In this document: positions 45,406-53,830 of the stretch, in pieces
How the letters are laid out: each line of letters begins with the position of its first letter
How positions within the stretch are numbered: position 1 is the first letter of the stretch
Assembly: GCA_027490755.1 (NCBI GenBank)
Contig: JAIXXL010000003.1
Location: 124,001 to 188,000 of the forward strand
From: Betaproteobacteria bacterium
GTDB taxonomy: Bacteria > Pseudomonadota > Gammaproteobacteria > Burkholderiales > UBA3065
Direction: 5' to 3'
Length of the DNA stretch: 64,000 nucleotides
Position numbers and translations under genes: made by a program
Notes under the pieces: generated by a model
Seen by the model: only the letters and a program-made list of their open reading frames with translations
Database searches by the model: none
Told to the model about the DNA's origin: nothing

Positions 45406-46086
45406 ATGAACCCACTCCGTCCTTGTTTTACGAAGCGCCCTTTGGCTCGCGCGTCTGCTTGCCTCATGGCTGTCGGTCTGCTTGCCGCTGGCACGGCGCA
45501 ATCCGCGCCGATGGGCTTTGTTGGCAGCGCCATGACCATGGTCGACTACGACGAGAGCTGGCGCATGCTCTCGGCCAACTACGCCCTCACCCGCAGCGAT
45601 GCCATTGGCGCGAGCGTCAGCGAGTTGCGCCCCGAGGGCGTCGCGCAACGCGAGACCCTCACCCAAGTGGAGTACGTGCGCCTGCTTAAGCGCTGGAACC
45701 TCAGCGACGCGCAGGCCAACGTCTGGTTGTTCGGTGGCATCGGTGAACTCGACCGCGGCACGGCCGGCAGCAACATGGCCTGGTCGCCCGGCATCCAGGC
45801 GGATTACGAGACCACCCGGCTCTACGCCGCAGCCACCGCGCGCATGTACCGCGCCGGTTCGGTCGACCGCGACCAGTACAGCGTCCGCGCCGGCTTCTCC
45901 TTCTACGAGGCCGCATACGACGAGCCGCAACCCTGGCTGATCGTCGACGCCAAGCGCATGGTCGGGCTGTACGAGGGCTGGGAAGTCACGCCGATGCTGC
46001 GCATCATCCACAAACGCTTCTTCGTCGAGGGCGGCATCAGCGATCGCGGCAATGTGCGCGCCAACCTCATGATCACCTTCTTCTGA
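45406..46086 (+). CDS. Exported outer-membrane-like protein of unknown function in a metal gene cluster
   Basis: 226 residues. A signal peptide ends near residue 34 (LLAAGTAQSAPMG). The mature part alternates polar and aromatic residues and ends VRANLMITFF, with a C-terminal aromatic residue as in outer-membrane beta-barrels. Repeating strand-like segments include SWRMLSANYALTRSDAIG, QANVWLFGGIGEL, TRLYAAATARMYR and WEVTPMLRIIHKRFFVEGG. No Cys are in the mature part. The function is not recognised; the neighbours suggest a role with metal export or sensing. Confidence 0.7.
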   Translation: MNPLRPCFTKRPLARASACLMAVGLLAAGTAQSAPMGFVGSAMTMVDYDESWRMLSANYALTRSDAIGASVSELRPEGVAQRETLTQVEYVRLLKRWNLSDAQANVWLFGGIGELDRGTAGSNMAWSPGIQADYETTRLYAAATARMYRAGSVDRDQYSVRAGFSFYEAAYDEPQPWLIVDAKRMVGLYEGWEVTPMLRIIHKRFFVEGGISDRGNVRANLMITFF

Positions 46087-46097
46087 CAGGACACCCC

Positions 46098-46418
46098 ATG
46101 AACACCCATCGTCTATTCATCTCCGCCCTTGCCACCCCGGCCTTGCTGTTCGGGCTGGCGCAATCGCCCGCCTTCGCCGAAGACGCGCAGAGCATCACCG
46201 CTACCGTGAACGGCATGGTCTGCGCCTTCTGCGCGCAGGGCATCGAGAAGAAGCTCAAGGCCATGGCCGAGACGCAGTCGGTCAAGGTCGACCTCAAGTC
46301 CAAGTTCGTCTCGGTCATCGCCAAGCCCGGCCAGCAACTCGACCCCGCCAAGGTCAAGCAGGTCATCGTCGACGCCGGCTACGAGGTGCGCGACCTCAAG
46401 GTGGGGGGCGCGCATTGA
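46098..46418 (+). CDS. MerP-like periplasmic heavy-metal-associated domain protein
   Basis: 106 residues: a signal peptide (about 1-27, ending PAFA) and one HMA ferredoxin-like domain. The metal motif is GMVCAFCAQGIEKKL with C42 and C45; the ending VKQVIVDAGYEVRDLKV is typical. The Phe in CxFC differs from the common GMTCxxC. It probably passes a soft metal such as mercury or copper to the next gene's membrane protein, with whose start it overlaps. Confidence 0.88.
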   Translation: MNTHRLFISALATPALLFGLAQSPAFAEDAQSITATVNGMVCAFCAQGIEKKLKAMAETQSVKVDLKSKFVSVIAKPGQQLDPAKVKQVIVDAGYEVRDLKVGGAH

Positions 46419-46801
46419 GCGCGCCGCTCAGCGATGGCGGGGCGACCCGGGTCGGCCTGCTCAGCGTGCTGGCTTCGGCCAGCACTCTGGTCTGCTGCAC
46501 CATACCGGCGATCCTGGTGTTGCTGGGTGCTGGCTCGGTGCTGGCGGGACTGGTCAGCTGGTTCCCCGGCATCGTCTGGCTCTCCGAGAACAAGCCGCTG
46601 GTGTTCGGCTTTGCAACGGTGATGATGCTGGTGGCGGGCGTCGCGCAGCGGGCCGCGGCGCGGCTGCCGTGTCCGGCTGATCCTGCGCTGGCCGCCGCAT
46701 GTGCGGCCAACCGCCGGCGTGGACGTGTCCTGTTCCTGGGCTCGCTGGTCCTGCTGCTGGTCGGGGCCACCTTTGCCTTCCTGCTGCCCGCACTGAGCTG
46801 A
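46415..46801 (+). CDS. MerT-like small inner-membrane metal transporter
   Basis: 128 residues with three hydrophobic helices. The first contains the vicinal pair in STLVCCTIPAIL, the hallmark of MerT-type carriers that accept metal from MerP; further Cys occur in LPCPAD and AACAAN on the loop. A TTG start overlaps the stop of the MerP-like gene. No merA reductase is present in the window, so if mercury is the substrate its reduction would need genes elsewhere; copper or another thiophilic metal is equally possible. Confidence 0.75.
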   Translation: MSAPLSDGGATRVGLLSVLASASTLVCCTIPAILVLLGAGSVLAGLVSWFPGIVWLSENKPLVFGFATVMMLVAGVAQRAAARLPCPADPALAAACAANRRRGRVLFLGSLVLLLVGATFAFLLPALS

Positions 46802-46856
46802 GGTGCCGGATGCGTGGTGTAACGCGTCCGCAACACTATTTGATTAGATTGGAACA

Positions 46857-47192
46857 ATGAAAACAAATCACGCGGTCCTCGCGCTGGCGGCCCTGGCTCA
46901 ACCGCACCGGCTCGCGACATTCCGCCAGCTGGTGGTTGCAGGGCCGTCGGGGCTCACCCCCGGTGTTCTGGCTGAGCGCTTGGCGATACCGGCGCCGACA
47001 CTCTCTTTTCACTTGAAAGAGTTGCTGCATGCCGGCTTGGTGAGCCAGGCGCGTGAAGGCCGCAACCTGATCTACCGCGCCCGCTTCGACCAGATGCAGT
47101 CGCTGGTCGGGTTCCTCACCGAGAACTGTTGCGGCGGCCAGCCATGCGCGCAAGTCAGTGATGTCTGTCTGAGTTGCGAGGAGACGCCATGA
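46857..47192 (+). CDS. arsR: ArsR-family arsenite-responsive repressor
   Basis: 111 residues. A winged helix (about 8-80) with SGLTPGVLAERLAIPAPTLSFHLKEL (cited in part: VLAERLAIPAPTLSFHLKEL) and the wing LVSQAREGRNLIYRA. Five Cys crowd the C-terminus: C91, C92, C97, C104, C107. The CC-x4-C set recalls the type of As(III) site known in Acidithiobacillus ArsR rather than the classical helix site. It should repress this operon until arsenite or an organoarsenical binds. Confidence 0.92.
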   Translation: MKTNHAVLALAALAQPHRLATFRQLVVAGPSGLTPGVLAERLAIPAPTLSFHLKELLHAGLVSQAREGRNLIYRARFDQMQSLVGFLTENCCGGQPCAQVSDVCLSCEETP

Positions 47193-47668
47193 AGCGGTTC
47201 CACGTTCACCTGCGCGTCGAGGACCTCGGCGCCAGCGTTGCCTTTTACCAGCGGCTCTTCGGTGCCGAACCCACCCGCCTGGAGGCTGACTACGCCAAGT
47301 GGATGCTGGAGGATCCGCGCATCAATTTCGCCATCTCCACACGTGGCGGTAGCGCCGGGCTCGATCATTTCGGCTTCCAGACCGACACCGAGGCCGAGCT
47401 GGAGGCGCTCAAGCAGTCTGCCGAAGCCGCCGACATGGCCATGATCGATGAGGGCAGCACGTCCTGTTGCTACGCCCGCAGCGACAAGCACTGGATCGTC
47501 GACCCGCAGGGTGTGGCCTGGGAGCATTTCCACACACTCGCCGATATTCCGGTCTTCCACGAAACCGCGGCTGAGGCATCCGGTTCTGCCTGCTGCGGCC
47601 CCTCTGTAACCCTTGCCCCGGTCAAGCTGGGGCTGCCCCGACCCCGAAAGACTCAGGAGACCCCATGA
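47189..47668 (+). CDS. arsI: ArsI/CadI-type glyoxalase-fold protein, probable organoarsenical C-As lyase
   Basis: 159 residues of vicinal-oxygen-chelate fold. Probable iron ligands are H7 (FHVHLRV), H60 (GLDHFGFQ) and E112 (WEHFH). A vicinal pair C93-C94 in STSCCYARSDKHWIVDP is the feature that binds trivalent methylarsenicals in characterised ArsI, which splits the C-As bond using iron and oxygen. A second CC stands in the tail (SACCGP). CadI-type cadmium proteins are relatives, so substrate is inferred. It overlaps arsR and arsC by 4 bases each. Confidence 0.78.
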   Translation: MKRFHVHLRVEDLGASVAFYQRLFGAEPTRLEADYAKWMLEDPRINFAISTRGGSAGLDHFGFQTDTEAELEALKQSAEAADMAMIDEGSTSCCYARSDKHWIVDPQGVAWEHFHTLADIPVFHETAAEASGSACCGPSVTLAPVKLGLPRPRKTQETP

Positions 47669-48162
47669 GCAGGAATCCCTTCAACGTCCTCTTCATCTGC
47701 ACTGGCAACACCGCCCGCTCAATCATCGCCGAGGGCTTGCTCAACCACTTGGGCCAAGGGCGTTTTGTGGCGTATTCGGCAGGCAGCTTCCCCAAAGGCG
47801 TGGTCAACCCCCATGCATTGAGTGTGCTGGAGAAGCAAGGTATCGCTGTGGCCGGCGCGCGAAGCAAGAGCTGGAACGAGTTCTCCGGGCCTGATGCGCC
47901 GCACCTCGACTTTGTCTTTACCGTTTGTGACAACGCCGCCGGCGAAGTCTGCCCGGTCTGGCCAGGCCAACCGATGACGGCGCATTGGGGAGTGGAAGAG
48001 CCCTCGGCTGCATCGGGCAGCACGCCCGAGGAGGCGCTGCGCAAGTTCATGGAGGTGGCTTTGACGCTGCGCCGTCGTATCGAGTTATTCATCTCCCTGC
48101 CGATGGAGAAGCTCGACGCGCTATCGTTGAGAGAGGAACTCGACGCGATCGGCAAGGCGTGA
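47665..48162 (+). CDS. arsC: Arsenate reductase, low-molecular-weight phosphatase type
   Basis: 165 residues. The P-loop LFICTGNTARSIIAEG near 9-24 contains the nucleophilic Cys and the Arg-Ser of the CX5RS motif, with Thr in place of the more usual Val/His. FTVCDNAAGEVCPVWPG holds the further Cys that form the disulfide relay, so electrons come from thioredoxin or mycoredoxin. It reduces arsenate to arsenite. ATG overlaps arsI and the stop overlaps the GTG of the aquaporin gene. Confidence 0.92.
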   Translation: MSRNPFNVLFICTGNTARSIIAEGLLNHLGQGRFVAYSAGSFPKGVVNPHALSVLEKQGIAVAGARSKSWNEFSGPDAPHLDFVFTVCDNAAGEVCPVWPGQPMTAHWGVEEPSAASGSTPEEALRKFMEVALTLRRRIELFISLPMEKLDALSLREELDAIGKA

Positions 48163-48815
48163 GTCTGGGCCGCCAGTTATTCGCCGAGGCGCTCGGTACA
48201 GCGCTTCTGCTCGCCATCGTCATCGGTTCCGGCGTGATGGGCGAGACCCTGGCCGCCGGCAACGCGGCGGTCGCTTTGCTGGCAAATACGCTGGCGACGG
48301 TGTTCGGCCTGTACGCGTTGATCGCGGTGTTCGGCCCGGTCAGCGGCGCGCACTTCAACCCCGTGGTGTCGCTGGTGATGACGCTGCGCGGGGCCCTGCC
48401 GCGCTCACATCTGCTGCCATTTGTGGTGGCGCAGCTGGCGGGTGCGGCCTGCGGCGCCCTGCTGGCGAACGCGATGTTCGATCTGCCCCTTTGGCAGCTT
48501 TCGACGCATATGCGCGAGGGCGGTGGGCAGTGGCTGGCGGAGGTGGTCGCCACCGCCGGCTTGCTGCTGGTCATCCTGCGCGGTCCGGCAGCGCAGGTGC
48601 CGATGCTGGTCGCCGCCTGGATCGGCGCCGCCTACTGGTTCACCGCGTCGACCTCGTTCGCCAACCCCGCGGCGGTGTTCGGCCGCATGCTCAGCGACAC
48701 CTTCGCCGGCATCGCTCCGGTCAGCGCGCCGGGTTTCGTGCTGGCCGAGGTGGCGGGGGCGCTGCTCGGGCTGGCCGTCGCACACGCGCTGTCGGGAGAC
48801 GGCCGCCGGCGCTGA
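48159..48815 (+). CDS. Aquaglyceroporin-like channel in the ars operon (AqpS type)
   Basis: 218 residues, six membrane helices with two half-helices. The first pore motif reads SGAHFNPVVSL, so NPV in place of NPA; the second is SFANPAAVFGR with NPA intact. Channels of the MIP family within ars operons let arsenite or methylated arsenicals leave down their gradient after reduction. No ArsB/Acr3 pump is present, so this is the only visible exit route. The GTG start overlaps arsC. Confidence 0.85.
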   Translation: MSLGRQLFAEALGTALLLAIVIGSGVMGETLAAGNAAVALLANTLATVFGLYALIAVFGPVSGAHFNPVVSLVMTLRGALPRSHLLPFVVAQLAGAACGALLANAMFDLPLWQLSTHMREGGGQWLAEVVATAGLLLVILRGPAAQVPMLVAAWIGAAYWFTASTSFANPAAVFGRMLSDTFAGIAPVSAPGFVLAEVAGALLGLAVAHALSGDGRRR

Positions 48816-48847
48816 GCGCGACGGCTACCTCCCTGCGGTTCGGCCGC

Positions 48848-49657
48848 CTAGGCCCAGACCAGCACCTCCGCCTTGCCGCCGTTGCCGGTGTCGCCCATCC
48901 AGCGCTGCGCGCGCGGGTTGACCGGCAGCGTCGCGAACGGCGCACCCGCCTCTTTCCACGACGCCATCAGCAGCGGCAGAAATGCCAGCGTGTGCGTGCC
49001 GCAATCGGCAAAGGTGGCGGGCAGGGGCGGGCGCTGGCGCACGATCAGCGAGCCGCGACGCATGGCATGGCCACAATGCGCACCGACGGTACCCAGCACC
49101 ACCAGCGTCCCGGCGATCATGCGCGAGGCGGCGTAGGCCCCCGCGTTGCCGGCCACCAGGATCTGCCCGCGGCGCAGCTGGTCTGCCAGCCGTTCGCCGG
49201 CGTTGCCGTGCACCACCAGCATGCCGCCCGACATGCCCTTCTTGTTGCCGGGCAGCGGCGCGCCGGCGCTGTCGCCGACATTGCCCTGCACCACGATGCG
49301 GCCCCTCTTCATCTCGCAGGCGGCGAAGTCGCCGGCGTTGCCGGTCACGGTGATCTTGCCGCCCTTCATTTGCAAACCAAGGTGGTCGCCGGCGTCGCCC
49401 TCGACGCGGATCGAGCCGATGGTCATGCCGGCACCGATGCGGTTGCAGGTCGCCCCGTTGCCCCTGAACACGATCTGCATCGTGTCGCTGCCGCTCACGT
49501 CGAAAACATCGCCGCAGGGCGTCTGGCGCCCGCCGACCAGGATCGGCAGCTTCGCCACCTCGGCGGCAGACTTGCCGGCCAGGGAATCGCAGGTCAGGCC
49601 ACCGCAGTCGATGTCGGCCGCAGGCATGCCGCGGGCGGTAAAGGTCAGCGCGCTCAT
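48848..49657 (-). CDS. fhcC: Formyltransferase/hydrolase complex subunit C
   Basis: 269 residues of a right-handed beta-helix built from repeats such as GDAGDHLGLQMKGG, GNAGDFAACEMKRG, GNVGDSAGAPLPG and GNAGERLADQLRRG. This is the GXXGD repeat of formylmethanofuran dehydrogenase subunit C. In methylotrophs the Fhc complex has lost the redox centre and hydrolyses formyl-methylofuran to formate. It is the last gene of fhcBADC, overlapping fhcD by 4 bases. It is convergent with the aquaporin gene, 32 bases apart. Confidence 0.94.
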   Translation of the reverse strand: MSALTFTARGMPAADIDCGGLTCDSLAGKSAAEVAKLPILVGGRQTPCGDVFDVSGSDTMQIVFRGNGATCNRIGAGMTIGSIRVEGDAGDHLGLQMKGGKITVTGNAGDFAACEMKRGRIVVQGNVGDSAGAPLPGNKKGMSGGMLVVHGNAGERLADQLRRGQILVAGNAGAYAASRMIAGTLVVLGTVGAHCGHAMRRGSLIVRQRPPLPATFADCGTHTLAFLPLLMASWKEAGAPFATLPVNPRAQRWMGDTGNGGKAEVLVWA

Positions 49658-50589
49658 TGGGTACCCCCCATGATGTCGTGCAGGTGGAACTGGAACTGGC
49701 CCAGCTTGCCCCCGTAGTTGCCAGCCGAGATGCGGCGGATGCCGCCCTTGGCGCCGATGTCGCAGCAGGCCTGCACGCCCACCCGGGTGGCCTCGCGCAC
49801 GTCGGCCTCGGTCAGGCCGTCGATGACGATCTCCATCACCGACTCGATGCCGGGAGAGATGTCGCTGCGCGTGATGCCGCGGATGGTCGGGCAGAAGGCG
49901 TCGTTGGTGGACGCCATCAGCGCCTTGTATTTGCTGCCGACCTTCGACCCGGAGCGCACCACCCCGCCGGGGAAGGGCATGACCACGTTCGGCAGCTTCT
50001 TCATGGCGTCGATGGCGGCCTCGCAGGCGGCCAGGGCCTCGGGCTGGCTGGTCGCCAGCACCAGAAAGTTGCCGCCGCCGACCGCGCGCACCATGCCCGC
50101 TGTTTCTTCGACCAGGAACTCGCCGTCCATCACCGGGATGCGCCAGTAGCGCTTGTTGCCGATCTTCTTGCTCTGCTGGAAGCCGTCGCCGAAGAAACGC
50201 AGGTTCTTGCCCAGATTGATCCGGTCGCCGCCGTCGATGCCGCTGAACGCAGCGCTGGTCGGCGAAGTGAGCACACACTGCCCCATCCGTGTCTCGAGCT
50301 GCTTGATGAGCACCGCCGAGCCCGCGGCGAACAGCAGCACCGAGTAGCCGGGGCGGCCGTCAGGCGTCTCGGATGGTGCCAGCTCGCGCTCGATACCGGC
50401 CTCGACGCCGCAGGCGATCACCGAGGTGGCGAAGCCGGTCATGGCGTTGGCGGCGTTGAATGCCCAGCGGTGGTTCTGCGCGGTGATGATGACGCGCGTG
50501 CCGCGCATGCCGAAGCCCTCGGCAAAGGTGTCGTCGATGACCGTGCCGTTGATCACCATATTGCGAGCGGGAGCAGTCGATTCGCTCAT
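49654..50589 (-). CDS. fhcD: Formylmethanofuran:H4MPT formyltransferase (Fhc subunit D)
   Basis: 311 residues, the length of archaeal Ftr. VIDDTFAEGFGMRGTRVIITA near the start (cited as DDTFAEGFGMRGTRVIITA), MGQCVLTSPTSAAF, LGKNLRFFGDGFQ, MPFPGGVVRSGSKVGSKYK (19 residues) and GGKLGQFQFHLHDIM at the end are conserved. It moves the formyl group from H4MPT to the methylofuran bound by subunit A. It overlaps fhcA and fhcC by 4 bases each. Confidence 0.95.
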   Translation of the reverse strand: MSESTAPARNMVINGTVIDDTFAEGFGMRGTRVIITAQNHRWAFNAANAMTGFATSVIACGVEAGIERELAPSETPDGRPGYSVLLFAAGSAVLIKQLETRMGQCVLTSPTSAAFSGIDGGDRINLGKNLRFFGDGFQQSKKIGNKRYWRIPVMDGEFLVEETAGMVRAVGGGNFLVLATSQPEALAACEAAIDAMKKLPNVVMPFPGGVVRSGSKVGSKYKALMASTNDAFCPTIRGITRSDISPGIESVMEIVIDGLTEADVREATRVGVQACCDIGAKGGIRRISAGNYGGKLGQFQFHLHDIMGGTQ

Positions 50590-52259
50590 TGCTTTCTCCC
50601 GTGGGTGCAGTCGTGGACGTGCAGCTTCGAGCCATGGCCGCACTCGCACATCTCATCGTTGGAGATCTTGAAGTTGCCCATGCGCTGCGTGCGGAAGCGG
50701 CGGAAGTGCGGCTCGATGACCTTCTCGATGCCGGGGTCGTATTCTGGCTTGACCACGTGGGTGTTGCCCCACACCACCTGCACGATCCTGCCGTCGCGGG
50801 CCACCAGCGTGCCGTCCTTGAACACGTAGTTTGGCTTGGCGAACATCTTCTCGCGGTCGGCGTCCTCGGTGTAGACGGTGATGTCGGCCGCTGCGCCCAC
50901 GCCCAGGTGCCCGCGGTCGCGCAGGCCGAGGGTCTTGGCTGGCGCGGCGCGCGTCATGATGGCGATCTCGTAGAGCGAGTACTCGCGGTCGAGCGAGCCC
51001 AGTGTCGAGAGGCCTGCGGCGTCGGTGTTGATGCGCGCCAGCTGCTCGTTGCGGAACGACTTGTCCATCAGCAGCCGGATCAGGTGTGGGTAGCTGGTGA
51101 AGGGCGCGCCGTTGGGGTGGTCGGTGGTCAGGAACACCCGCCACGGGTCGTCGACCAGCAGGAAGGTCTCCAGCCCGATGCACCACTGCAGCGCGTTCAC
51201 GAAGTTGGTGTCGCGGTACCTGAACGGCACCACGCCGCAACCGGCGTCGCACTCGATGTCCATGATCACCGACTTGGACGGGTCGGCGTGCGCCGCGTTG
51301 CGGTGCTGGCTCATGTTGTCGCCGGATGCGGTCACGGTCTGGCCGAACAGGATCTGCCCCACGTCCACCGAGATGTTCTTGTGCTTGTTGACCATCTCGG
51401 CGATGTGCGCGGCGCCGCTGGAGAACTTGCGGTCGCCCTCGGTCCCGTAGCTGTGGAACTGGATGTGGGTGAAGTGCGCCGGCAGCCCGTCGAGGGCGGC
51501 GAACGAATCCAGCGTGGTCTGCACGTTTCCGGGCACGCCGAGGTTGCAGCCGTGGACGTGCAGCGGGTGCGGCACGCCCAGATCATGCAGCGCCTGCGCC
51601 AGGGTCTTGAGGATCTGCCGCGGTGTCACGCCGTAGAAGGGCGCCTGCTCGTCAAGGTCGAGCTTGCGCTGGTTGAACTTGAAGGCCGAGATGCCACCCG
51701 GGTTGACCACCTTCAGGCCCATGGCTTGGCTGTGGGTGATGGTCCAGGCCACGTAGTCATTGATCACGCGCTGGTCGACACCGTCCTTCATCAGGCTCAG
51801 CAGCAGGTCGTCGCTGCCGAGCATGGCGTAGGCGCCCTTGTCGATGATCGGTGTGTCGCCCATCTCCATGTGTGCCTGGCGGGCGTTCACCGGCATCATC
51901 GCCGGCTCAAAACCGGCGGTGTAGCCCATCTCGGCGTAGCGGTAGCCGGTGGTGAAGGTGCTCGGCGCGGCGTGGCCGCAGCCAGACCGTTCCAGGTCGG
52001 TGGCGGCGCACAGGTCGGGCCGATGGTCCTCGGGCAGCATGGCGCGGGCGATGTTGACCTTGCCGCCACCGATGTGGGTGTGCAGGTCGATGGCGCCGGC
52101 CATCACCAGCTTGCCGCGCAGGTCGTACTCCTGGTCGACCTTGGCTCCCGGCTCGGGCGCGTCGACGATGCGGCCGTCGCGGATGTAGATGTCGCGCGCA
52201 ACGCCGTCGACGTTGTGGGCGGGGTCGATGACCTTGCCGCCAGTCAGCTTGATCAGCAT
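50586..52259 (-). CDS. fhcA: Formyltransferase/hydrolase complex subunit A (amidohydrolase)
   Basis: 557 residues, an amidohydrolase-fold metal enzyme. IDLHTHIGGGKVN near 60 gives the first metal-binding HxH; further His occur in HPLHVHGCNLG and FTHIQFHSYG, and TDHPNGAPF carries a catalytic Asp. In the methylotroph complex this subunit binds the methylofuran cofactor and hydrolyses the formyl group to formate. The C-terminal CGHGSKLHVHDCTHG is Cys/His rich. It overlaps fhcB by 7 bases. Confidence 0.95.
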   Translation of the reverse strand: MLIKLTGGKVIDPAHNVDGVARDIYIRDGRIVDAPEPGAKVDQEYDLRGKLVMAGAIDLHTHIGGGKVNIARAMLPEDHRPDLCAATDLERSGCGHAAPSTFTTGYRYAEMGYTAGFEPAMMPVNARQAHMEMGDTPIIDKGAYAMLGSDDLLLSLMKDGVDQRVINDYVAWTITHSQAMGLKVVNPGGISAFKFNQRKLDLDEQAPFYGVTPRQILKTLAQALHDLGVPHPLHVHGCNLGVPGNVQTTLDSFAALDGLPAHFTHIQFHSYGTEGDRKFSSGAAHIAEMVNKHKNISVDVGQILFGQTVTASGDNMSQHRNAAHADPSKSVIMDIECDAGCGVVPFRYRDTNFVNALQWCIGLETFLLVDDPWRVFLTTDHPNGAPFTSYPHLIRLLMDKSFRNEQLARINTDAAGLSTLGSLDREYSLYEIAIMTRAAPAKTLGLRDRGHLGVGAAADITVYTEDADREKMFAKPNYVFKDGTLVARDGRIVQVVWGNTHVVKPEYDPGIEKVIEPHFRRFRTQRMGNFKISNDEMCECGHGSKLHVHDCTHGRKQ

Positions 52260-53575
52260 GCGCGGACCTCCTGCTTCGCTTGGCCGTTTCCGGCTGGCCG
52301 CAGGATCGCGAGGATGCCGGCGGTCACGTCGGCCACTTCTGGCAGCCCGACATCGCGCAACTGGCGCATCGGCACCGCCACCGAGCTGTCGGTGCGGAAC
52401 AGGTGCCCGGCGCTGTCGATGCCGGGGATGCCGACCGGGATGAAGACGTCGCAGTCGACCCGCATGGCCGGATGGCCCAGCACCACTGTCGGCCGCTTGC
52501 CCGCTGGCGGTGTCTTGCCGGGGTCGAAACTGGACACCCAGAACAGGGCATCGGCGCGGCCCTCGGCGAGCACGCGCTCGGCATCCAGCGCCACCGGGTC
52601 GTGTTGCGGGCCGGCCGCGGAGAGGCGCGTGCGCACGGTGAAGCCGGTCTGCCAGGTGCAGACCTGGTGCGCCGTGTAGTCGCCGTCGGTGCCGCCCAAG
52701 GGCAGGCCGTTGCAGCGGGTGTGGGCGTTGAGCTCGCGGACCAGGTCGCAGGCCGACTGGATGGCCAGTTCAGCGTGGTCGAAGTCGAGGTCGGAGGTGA
52801 CCCACGCCACCACACCGTACTTCGCGGCCTTCAGCCGCTCGGCCAGGCGTGCGAGGTCGGCTAGCGGGATGCCGGCAACGGCGTCGCCGGACACGGGCGC
52901 GCCGCGCACCAGCGCACGCAGCGCCTGCGCCACCTCGCCCAGTTGCTCGTTGCGGCAGGCCAGCACCTCGGCCTTGCGGCCCCCCGGCGAGGTCGCCAGC
53001 AGCGGGTCCTTCGGCTGCCCCAGCATCACCACCTCGCGGTCCTCTGCGCCCAGGCCGAACAGGGTGTCATCGACCCACAGGCAGCGCTCGTAGAAGCGCG
53101 GCAGACGGCTGCCGATGTCGGTGCCGAAGCAGACCAGCAGGTCGGCGCGGTTACGCACCTCCGAGAGGCTGGTCACCACCCAGCCCGAATTCTGCAGCAC
53201 GTGGAAGTTGCGGAACATGCTGTAGCTGTTCATGTGGTCGACCGTGCCACCGGTGGCGTCTGCCAGTTCCATGACGCCGCGCATGCCGGGCAGATGAGTG
53301 CCGCAGCCACCGAACAGGGGCGCCTGCGCCTTGCCCAGGATCGCAGCAGCGGCAGCGACGGCCTCTTCCAGCGTGGCAGTCTTGCCGCCGATGCTGGGAG
53401 ACGCGCCAGCCTCGAGGTGGCGGTTGGCGGCGTCGAAGCCGGCTAAGGCGCGCGGGCAGTTGCCGCTTTCGATACGGACGCGTCCATGGTCGGTGGTGAC
53501 GCTAAGGTCGTCACACAGCAGCCCGCAGAAGCTGCATGGCACCTCGTGACGGGACTCGGGTGGGTGGTGGCTCAT
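52253..53575 (-). CDS. fhcB: Formyltransferase/hydrolase complex subunit B
   Basis: 440 residues related to the molybdopterin subunit FwdB/FmdB. The N-terminus has VPCSFCGLLCDDLSV and NCPRAL, Cys positions used by archaeal proteins for an Fe-S cluster. The body (LFGGCGTHLPGMRG, VCFGTDIGSRLPRF, VFIPVGIPGID) keeps the fold, but methylotroph FhcB is known to have lost the tungsten/molybdenum redox function. It is the first gene of fhcBADC and diverges from the mptG gene. Confidence 0.93.
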   Translation of the reverse strand: MSHHPPESRHEVPCSFCGLLCDDLSVTTDHGRVRIESGNCPRALAGFDAANRHLEAGASPSIGGKTATLEEAVAAAAAILGKAQAPLFGGCGTHLPGMRGVMELADATGGTVDHMNSYSMFRNFHVLQNSGWVVTSLSEVRNRADLLVCFGTDIGSRLPRFYERCLWVDDTLFGLGAEDREVVMLGQPKDPLLATSPGGRKAEVLACRNEQLGEVAQALRALVRGAPVSGDAVAGIPLADLARLAERLKAAKYGVVAWVTSDLDFDHAELAIQSACDLVRELNAHTRCNGLPLGGTDGDYTAHQVCTWQTGFTVRTRLSAAGPQHDPVALDAERVLAEGRADALFWVSSFDPGKTPPAGKRPTVVLGHPAMRVDCDVFIPVGIPGIDSAGHLFRTDSSVAVPMRQLRDVGLPEVADVTAGILAILRPAGNGQAKQEVRAC

Positions 53576-53830
53576 GCGGATCGCGCTCTCGAGTGGAGAT
53601 GGTTCTGGCAGGCAGGTCGGTTGCGGCGGGCCGGTCCCGGTGTCGCCATGTTGGCGCGGTGTCAGCCCGGACGTTGGCTTTATAAGCTGTCTTAACCTGC
53701 GGGAACGCGGAGTTTACCCCTGCCGCGTTGCGAAATGAGCATCGCCGACCGCCTCGGCCGAGTCGGCGACCTTGATGCATAATCGTCTGTGTCTAAAAAG
53801 CCGGCCCTGCGCCTGGTCATACGGAAACTC

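Noticed and set aside
50589-52679. 696-codon plus-strand open frame
   Set aside because: Antisense to fhcA and fhcB; no recognisable domain.
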